Of a DNA stretch of 64,000 bases, positions 45,220 through 54,200 are shown piece after piece. A program made the position numbers and the translations under genes. The notes beneath the pieces are model-generated. The model was not told the origin of the DNA and did no database searches. It saw only the letters and a list, made by a program, of their open reading frames with translations. Within the stretch, counting starts at the first letter, position 1. Each line of letters opens with the position of its first letter. The DNA is from Ophiura sarsii (Eukaryota; Echinodermata; Ophiuroidea; Amphilepidida; Ophiuridae), in assembly GCA_035610835.1 (NCBI GenBank), contig CM069442.1, positions 61,295,431 through 61,359,430 of the forward strand, written 5' to 3'.

Positions 45220-45270
45220 ATGGATAGACTTTGGCGCAATCATGACAATAAAGGAAGAAATGGAGATCAG
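45220..45270 (+). CDS. SEA gene exon 1 (putative start)
   Basis: ATG followed by DRLWRNHDNKGRNGDQ, ending at GATCAG with donor GTAAGC, phase 0, which fits exon 2. Bases 45230-45252 repeat exactly at 44408-44430. The start is inferred. An upstream non-coding exon or another first exon is possible. Confidence 0.55.
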
Positions 45271-48200
45271 GTAAGCAGACTAATATACCACCTCAATATC
45301 GCCGTACTAGTGATTCATACTTAAATATTGCATGATCCAGTGACAATATCTAATACTAGTATTATAGGCCTATGCATGTAGATCATGGGATTACTGAAAT
45401 GCTTGCATATGGCTGTATAAAATTGATAAGATGTGTGTTTATTGTTGATAAAGAAGTGGTGTATAGCCGGCCAGAGTCTGGCCCCAGGTTTGGTGGTTTC
45501 TCAGACAATCTACTCATACCGTCGGTAAATCATTGCTACTGGGGAGGGATTCTGCCCGGGATTCTGAGTTGTTTTTATGGTACTTTAAAAAGTACTTCTC
45601 CGAGTCCGAGGAATGACCACTGGTGCTCTATCCTCATGGTCACTGCTTGACATCGCGCCTGTTTAATAGCTACATAGTACATGTCGTTTACAGCATGTCC
45701 AAAACATTCGGACTTCATTTCGTCTTTTTCTTGTCATTACTTTATTTAAAATAGTGTAATCATAGGCCAATATATAAAATATCCAGGAGCGCGCGATCTG
45801 CAAACTTCACAACAAGGTAAAAACGGCAAAAAAGAGGGCTAAACTACTGCAACACTCGTCTTATTTAATAAGAGGTCATGAGTTGATACTATCGACGTTT
45901 AGTATTATACAGTCCTAAAAATAAAAAAAGTAACTTACAAGGTAATAAATATACTCTTAACTCACTAAACTACAGCTTTTACGTAACAAATATTAATTTA
46001 TAAATGTGTAAGGACATTTCTTCTCTTTAATTTGAGATATTACACGTGAAGATTGACTCTAAATATAAACGGAGCTAACCGAAAACAAAATTCGTGTGTA
46101 TAGCAGATTAACGGTAGTGACAAATTACCAGTCGATAGAGGTTATCCATGTACGAAAATACACCTGTTTCATGATATTTATTTGATAGAACAATATGAAC
46201 TGGACGTCATCACTAACTCTATACTATTGAATGTAGAATACGCCAGGTGCGAATCCCGCTTGTTGTTCTTTCCACCTGCCTACATGGATAACGTCTATTG
46301 ATCAATGCAGCCCATTCACGTACCTGTCACACTATAGTATCAGCATGCGTGTTCAAAATCCGAAAAGTGCGAAAACGAAAGTTGCATTTTGTCCCACTCT
46401 TTTCGGTGTAGCGTTCTACCCGATCTTCGTGAACAATATCTCAAATTGACGAGGAGAAATTAATCCATATTTTGTGTTGGATATTTTTAAGTTGAAACAA
46501 TATTTGTAGAGTTATGAGTGTATTTATTTATGTACTGGTCAGTTACTTTTTTTGAGGACTGTAATTAATTTGGATTTCTGCTTGGTAAATTTCAATACCC
46601 TATTTGCAACGAACCGTAAAAAGACTAAATGGTCCAAGATTGTTTGACGAGTTTTATGTAAAATTCATGCAGTGGCATGGCAACATTCAAATGTAACAAA
46701 TTTCAATTTACGTAGTGACCCACTCAGGCGCTAACGTACGTATAACGCGATGAAGATTGAATATCGACCGGACACAGTTCCTGTACTCGTAGGATGAGCA
46801 GGCGGTGGGAAATTCGCTTTAAAAGTTGAGCCAACGCAATATCGTAATTTGTCACGTTACAAACTGCTTTTTTTCTCAAAACCTATGCAAACTTGTTATA
46901 TTTTCGAACCACTTACCGTCTTCGATAACAAATAAAGTTATGACTCTCGAAGTTCGAACGAGTGTGGACTTCTTTTTCGAGTTGTTTATACATTGTTTAT
47001 GATCTCTAGGCTTTAGCATATTTCCCCTGTAAGGAAAACAGCATTTTTATTAAATCGCTAAATTTGTGCATTTTTTATAAACTCATTGTAAATTTATGGT
47101 GATTATTGTGCCACGTTAGATAATTTGGCAATTTTGTTAATTTTGGAGCAACTTTGGGCATTTCCCTTGTGACATGGGGCCTTAAACATGTTAAATGTGT
47201 CTATAGGGGTGCATGATGTCATGAACCCACTGTATCATAAAAAGCGGAATTAACTTCCCCTATCTCCTTCCACTATGGTTAAAATGCGATCAAAATAATG
47301 ACTATATTTGAGGTTGGATTCCCGTGTTGTATTAGGGCCTATGTATACCGGTACTGTATTTATCATGAACAATTATTATAATGGATATCATGTGTATTAA
47401 ATGCTCATAGGGACCTTATAGAAGTAATCGATCCAACAGAGGGACAAGACATGACAGCAGGAGTGAATATGGTCATGATAACCCCGATGGTTACCGTGGA
47501 CCCCCAGATCCTCTAGACCCCGTCTACGAATTCAGAGATGATCGAGGATCGCGACGCAGTAGGGTGTTTTCCCGTGTTGATCTCCACGCATTTGAATCAA
47601 ATAAAGCTTATTACCCCAACGGAGACATAAGAGGGTTGTCGGGAAAGCAAGTTTGTATGTTGGTGCTCCTAATGGTGCTGCTCATCTTGATTGCAGCTGT
47701 AGCCGGAAGTATTGTATACATTTTTGGTGAGTAAGCTATGTAGCTCAGCTTGGAATTTTGTTCAACCTCATATAGCAAAAGGTCGCTATGTTTCTTATTT
47801 AAATCAAATCAGTAACATTAAACACACAAATTAGAAATCAATACAATGCACTCATTACGTTCACAAATATCTCTTTATAAACATAATTCCATGATATTGA
47901 CATCTTTATCAGACCTTCTCCACGTGTGTTTCGATTGCCCCAAGTTACAGGGAATTTTCAAAGATAGGAATATAACAAATGATACAATTGCATTGGCCTT
48001 CATGTAAATAAACAGGGAAACAATGGAAAAGAAGTTACTGTATCGGCATAAAAGGAAATGAAATGGGACTATTATCAACTGTAAGTGCGAAAAGTACTCT
48101 GGATTGATAATGTGACATTATTTTGCACAAGCACATATACACAAATGACATATGTCATGTATGTAGGCCTATACTTATTCACCACCAGTGTCATTGACAA

Positions 48201-51200
48201 CCCCTAAAGCAAAGCACACCCTATAGATGATAGAGTAGGCCGGATATAATAGACCTATACCTATGATCTCATACGTAGTATTAGTGTCCTCAAGGCTTAA
48301 CATTCACGTTGTCCCATACGGTATTTGGGGAAAATGATGCTAACAATCCTTCCGGAATAAAAGGCGTAAAACCAGTGTGATTTTAACAAGAATTATTAAT
48401 AAAAGACTAGTTTTAGTAGTTTGTGCTGGATTTCGTCTCACATTGAACGATAGAGTTAGACATATGTCTAAAGTTTGACATCTCACACATAGGCCTAACC
48501 ATGCTAACAGTGCTATAACAATAACTTAGGCCTACAGGGTAATAAATATGTTCATAACTTCCAAACTATAGCTCCTAAAAAAATCAACAACAAAAAAATC
48601 ATAAAGTTAAATAGAAAGTTCTTCTATTACACGTGAAGATTGACTAACTATTATACAAAGATGTGTCCAAAACCAAAACAAAGCATTTGGTTCTTTTATA
48701 CCGGGTGTCCCTAAACAAATTGTGCACGTGTTTACCCAACTTGTTGACCATGATGTTCTAATATTTGGTGTAAGATGTTTACACATATTGAAAGACTAAA
48801 CATCTGGCTTTCAGATGCTGCTTATTTCATCTGATTCAGATTTGTCAATCCTGAGATATGGACAATTAGCTAGAGCTATCCCAGAATCGATGTTGTGCCC
48901 CCGGGTTGTGGCACTTAACAGTTTCAAAGGTTTACTCCTAAGATCATGAAGATACAACTTCCACTTGTACGATTGCTCTTCACCAGTGCAAAATAACATT
49001 TTTGTATTAAGATTGAATAGATTTAAATAATAGAATGAGTGCCTGTGTATCCAAGCAGAACTGAATATAAAGATGTTTGTTACATGATTCGAACCAGTCC
49101 TTTTGACGAGGTTTCACAAAATGTTTATTGGGCCTACATTTTCAAAACAAGCCAGACGTCCATATTGTTGGGTGCGGCCTCGATCCTGTCGATTTTCATT
49201 AGAAGAGGGTGTTCATGGTCTTAAATATTATTACACGAGAAGTCCAGCAGAAGTCACCAGAGAGTTGGCCATTCATTTCCAAAACACTCACGTACCATGG
49301 AATACACCTACAAAGGAGTATTAGAAATACTTGGTAAATGGTACAAGCACCAATATGAATAACGAATATTCTGGAAGACTAAGATATGAAAAATGGCAGT
49401 CACAGTCACACATTGATAACGTGCGGCGTGCACTTCAGAGGGATCCCAGAATAACTGCTCGTAGAAATCCCTTACCACATATTCCAGGGACATCATTTTT
49501 GTTTCTCAGACTCTTTTAAACAATTCTGGTCCCCCTCAATGTTTTAAGACGATTGATGCCCATGGATAGACCAATGTTAGTATCGTTTTGACGCTCATAA
49601 TCATTCTTTCTGTAAAAGTGGCACAACGTCGATTTTGGGTAGCTTTGATAAACTGGCCATATCTCAGGATTGAAAAATCCAAATTAGATAAAATAAACGG
49701 AATCTGAATGCTGAGTGTTTTTCCTTTCCGTGTGTATAAACATATTACACCAAACTTAAAGGCATATTATGTGATCGTTTCCGGAGAGCGCCCTCTATTC
49801 ATTATTTTTATTTAGAAAGTAGATTTTCTTGCAGATTTACATTTCTGATCATAAATCATACATACATTCTAAGTTACAGAGCGATACGATTCCTAATTAC
49901 CTCAAAATCATGGTTTTAGAGTGAATTTTGAATGAAAATAATAAACTGTCGGATTATCCGACAGTTTATTTTCACTCTAAAATCATGATTTTGAAGTAAT
50001 TAAGAATCGTATCGCCCTGTAACTTGGAATTTCGATGTTGAGGGCGTTCCCTGGAAAGATCACATAATATACCTTTAAGGACTCAAGTTGCGCAAACACG
50101 TGCACAATTGTTTTAGGGACACCCTGTATACTACACGCAGTCTCGGGTGTAGCATTAACTCATAGCGACAACTCATGGGTCGATAGTAAGACATGTAAGA
50201 AGAGGATTGGGGTGCTTATTTGCACAATCCTGTACGTTCAAAGCCCAAGTGCGAAAATAAATAAATCTAGTTTTACTCAATTAATCTTTATTCAAGACCG
50301 TACACAAATTCCAGGATACGGGATGGACGGATCAATTCCATACAGGACAAACAACAACAACAACTATATATTATAAGTTACTTGATTATGATTGTATAAG
50401 CTAGTCAAACGAAGATCATAACTGTTTAAAAGATTCATATTTCGCATTTCTCTAAGCATTTTGTTATTTTCTTCTATAGCTTTTGATACAAATGACACGG
50501 AGAAAACGCCAACGGCCACTACTACAGGTACGTTCAAATCATAAGACAAAGTAGTCTTCAGCCTGTGCAGCAAATGAGATTGGATCAAGACTATTCTTTT
50601 CTCATGTCCGAAGACAGACAGCAAAATTGTTAAACTCTATTTGTTGGGAGTGGCTCTTTTTACCTCACTCTTTTCTTCCATCTTTTCTAACTTTCATTTC
50701 ATTCAGCCAGCATGCTATAGGCTTTTTTAAGCCTGGCCCGAGCATTTTGCTTGAGATGCATTGAACAATGTTGAATACCATATCTGAAATTGCTTGGGGA
50801 CGTGTACATGTCAATAGAGAAGTTCATACATTGCCTTAATAAGATAATTCCATACATGTATACGTAACTTTACTAAAAGATAATTTCTTCTTTTACCTCG
50901 CATTGCAGATTCCATACCATTTAGGCCGACTTCTAAACCGGACAGTTCTGATATTGGTACGTAAAGAAAAAAGAACCTCATTCTAACCAGGCGAGGCACC
51001 CTAAAATGAAATCCACTCATATTATTATAGGCTAATCAATTTTCGGATGGATTAAAACAACAACATTATCTATAAAATGCAACCGTACTGACGCAGCAAA
51101 ATACTAAAGGAACTTGAAATGATCGCTGCATCTTTCATCAGAAATAATAGCTAGTGGCCAGCTTTTTGAATTGGGGGGGGGGGGGGGGGGGGTCACTGTC

Positions 51201-54200
51201 CAAGACATACAGTTGTACTTCTGACGAAAGGCATGATGATTTACCAAAGATGAAGATACGGCGTGGGTTCGGGGCCCTTCTCCGAGAAAATTTGGAATTT
51301 AGATGCTACCTGAGTGCATTTCTAACATCTAAGCAGTTTCAAGGCTCATGTACAATATAACTATGACTGAAAGTGCATGTTTCGTTATGACACAATTCTC
51401 TTAACCCTAACACTTTTGAAGGATTTTCCAACGAAATTTTTTTCAAGCAAAAAAAACACACACAACAAGAGGTGCCACGCCCCGGGGTTTGAACCCACGA
51501 CCTCTCGGTTACAAGTCGAACGCTCTACCAACTGAGCCACGGGGGGAGCTATGCTGGGCGAGTGTATTCGCCCAGCTATGTAGCCCGGGGCCATTATTTC
51601 ACCCAAAAACCTCAGCGCCAGGTGGAACCGACAGGCTGGGAAATGGGATTTCATGGGGTGCGGGGCTGTAAGGGTTAATGATTCTCTTCGTTTATTTCTG
51701 CTTGCATTCAAACTTAACCCCCTCTAGCGAGGATTGTGTTTTTAACACTCTTCTTGTTTGAGGATAATTTCAAAACTTAGGCCTACTGCTGATCAAACAC
51801 AAATTCTCTGAGATTATAAATGTGGTTGAAAAGTTACCTTGAACTGGGTTGACTTTTTAAAATTAGTATTGCAATCAATAGTGGGTCTTAAAAGGGAGGG
51901 GACTAAAAAGTGTTTAAAAAAAAAATGTTCACGTTTTTTGGCACATTTTGGTTAAAATTTCAAAAAAAATAGATTTAGGTTTAAAAAATATCGTCCCTTC
52001 ATTAGTGTCTTTACATCATCATCAAGCGATTTTGTCATATTTTACTCAAAAATATTTTTGTTAGCTTGTTTTTAAAAAAATGGGTCAAAAAGGTGAATTT
52101 TGTGATTTTCTCAACAAAAAGAATCAACATTTTTTGGTAAAAATTGACGCCAACTTTGGATTCGCTGATCCATTTCCTTTCCAAAAATGTATACTTTTAT
52201 ATGCATTTGATTAATAGTTCAATAATTACAGCACTCACTAAATTCAAAAAATCAAATGAAAAACTTCCCTCAGTCCCCCCTTAACTAAGTCCAGCCGATA
52301 ATTCAAAAGAAGCAGTGATGTGCATTTATAGATATTCCCCAATGAAACCAGGTACAAATTGAAATGTGCGCGTCTAGCCATTTATTGTATGCGTTTTGAA
52401 TGGTACCAATTAGGTGTATTGCAAGTCATAACACTTTTTTCTTCTGGGTCAAATAACGTTCAATAACGCTATGTTTTCTAATGGCAAAACCAGCAAAAGG
52501 TATAAGGAATTTATGGTGCAAAATTATGTACACTGCAAAAACACCGGTGTTAAAAATAACACTGTTCGGTGTTCTGAGAGGTCCACACCAATTAGTGTTA
52601 TTTCAACACTATCTTGGTGTTACATTAACACTTACAGTGTTATTCGTCACACTTGCAGTGTTAAAATGACACTACATGGTGTTGATATAACACCAAGAAT
52701 TTAACACCGGTACACCGGTGTTGGTGTGGACCTCTCACAACACCATTGGTGTTATTTTTAACACCGGTGTTTTTGCAGTGTATAATGGCACATCCAAGGA
52801 AATAAAAATAGTCATGATCTTAGACTTGAATGTACGGAGAATAAAGCGTAACAACAGTGGCGTATCATATGGCTGGGGGCAAGTGTGAACCGACATGATT
52901 TTCCGCCCCCCCCCCCCCCCCCCCCCCCCCCAAAAAAAAGGAGGCCTATGTATGCGTATATATATAGCACGCGAAAATGAGCTATTTCACACTAAATCGC
53001 CATTATTGAGGTACATTTCGGCTTTTAACGAGCTTCTATCAAAATGTTCCCAAATTCTGTGAAATTAAATCTGTTCCAGCTTATCTATTAAGGGCCCTTA
53101 TATGGATGTAAAAGTTTGACGCGCGCATTTTAATAAATCAGTCAAAGGCGTGTTGGTATTAACAGCACTTACAATAGTGGTTATGTTTTTGAATATAAAC
53201 TGCTCACAAAAAGTATCGTAACACTTAGAAATGATCCAATATATAACGGCTCGAAAGGGTATGCATTAATCGAAGCAAATAACCAAGTGCATAATTTTGT
53301 TCTGCGTATTTTGACACCTCGATCGATGAGATACGATGTTGCGGAGCGGAGTTATTGTCATTTCAATGGTCGTTGGTCCAGTTTTCCAAGTGACAATCAC
53401 CCTTTAGAAAGAGGTTTGCATTACTGTTTAGAATGATCAGATTCGTGATTTTCAATAGGGATGAGTGTCACCTTGGAAACTGGACCCACGATCATTGAAA
53501 TGACAATAACTCCGCTCCGCAACATCGTATCTCAACGATTGAGGTGTCAAAATACGCAGAACAAAATTATGCACTTAGTTATTTGCTTCGATTAATGCAT
53601 ACCCTTTCGAGCCGTTATATATTGGATCATTTCTAAGTGTTACGATACTTTTTGTGAGCAGTTTAGTTCAAAAACATATCCAAACAGGGGTTCGATTCGA
53701 GTAACAAAGAAATCTTTAATCAAGAATAAGATGCAATTGATATTTAGGCCTATCATTATGTTTCAAAAACTTGATCATATGGTTCGTGAATATCCATTCA
53801 GCAGAGAATATTTATTTTATCTATAGCAATTGGATTTCGCGCTTTTTCGTAAATATGTTGTGATTCTGGCGTAGAATATGGTATTATCTTGAAAACATTA
53901 CCAAGTGTGAAGAAGTATGCCTACTCTTATAAACAATGAAGACATTGACCAATTTTTGACAAGAAGTATTTTTCCTGATTTTTTAAAAATGGGACCTGAA
54001 TAACTTGACTCACCCTGTATAAACACCATACCTTACTAAACCCAAGAAACCTCTCTTTATTTTGGCATCACTATGGTATTGCTCGGAACATGTGTAAGTT
54101 TAGTTTACCATCAAGGCGTCATACATCATTATCTTTGGTATGTTGGAAACACACTACATTGTTCCTATAGAACTCGAAACACCGAATAAAAAACAAATGG

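Noticed and set aside
47422..47726. Alternative SEA gene exon 2 start after CCTTATAG
   Set aside because: It would require an incoming phase of 2, incompatible with the exon ending at 45270. The acceptor at 47410 gives a continuous frame.
51385..51711. 108-residue minus-strand frame containing PPVAQLVERSTCNREVVGSN
   Set aside because: It is the well-known artefactual translation of a tRNA-Thr-like sequence. The frame lies inside the TTAA-flanked element and has no independent coding evidence.
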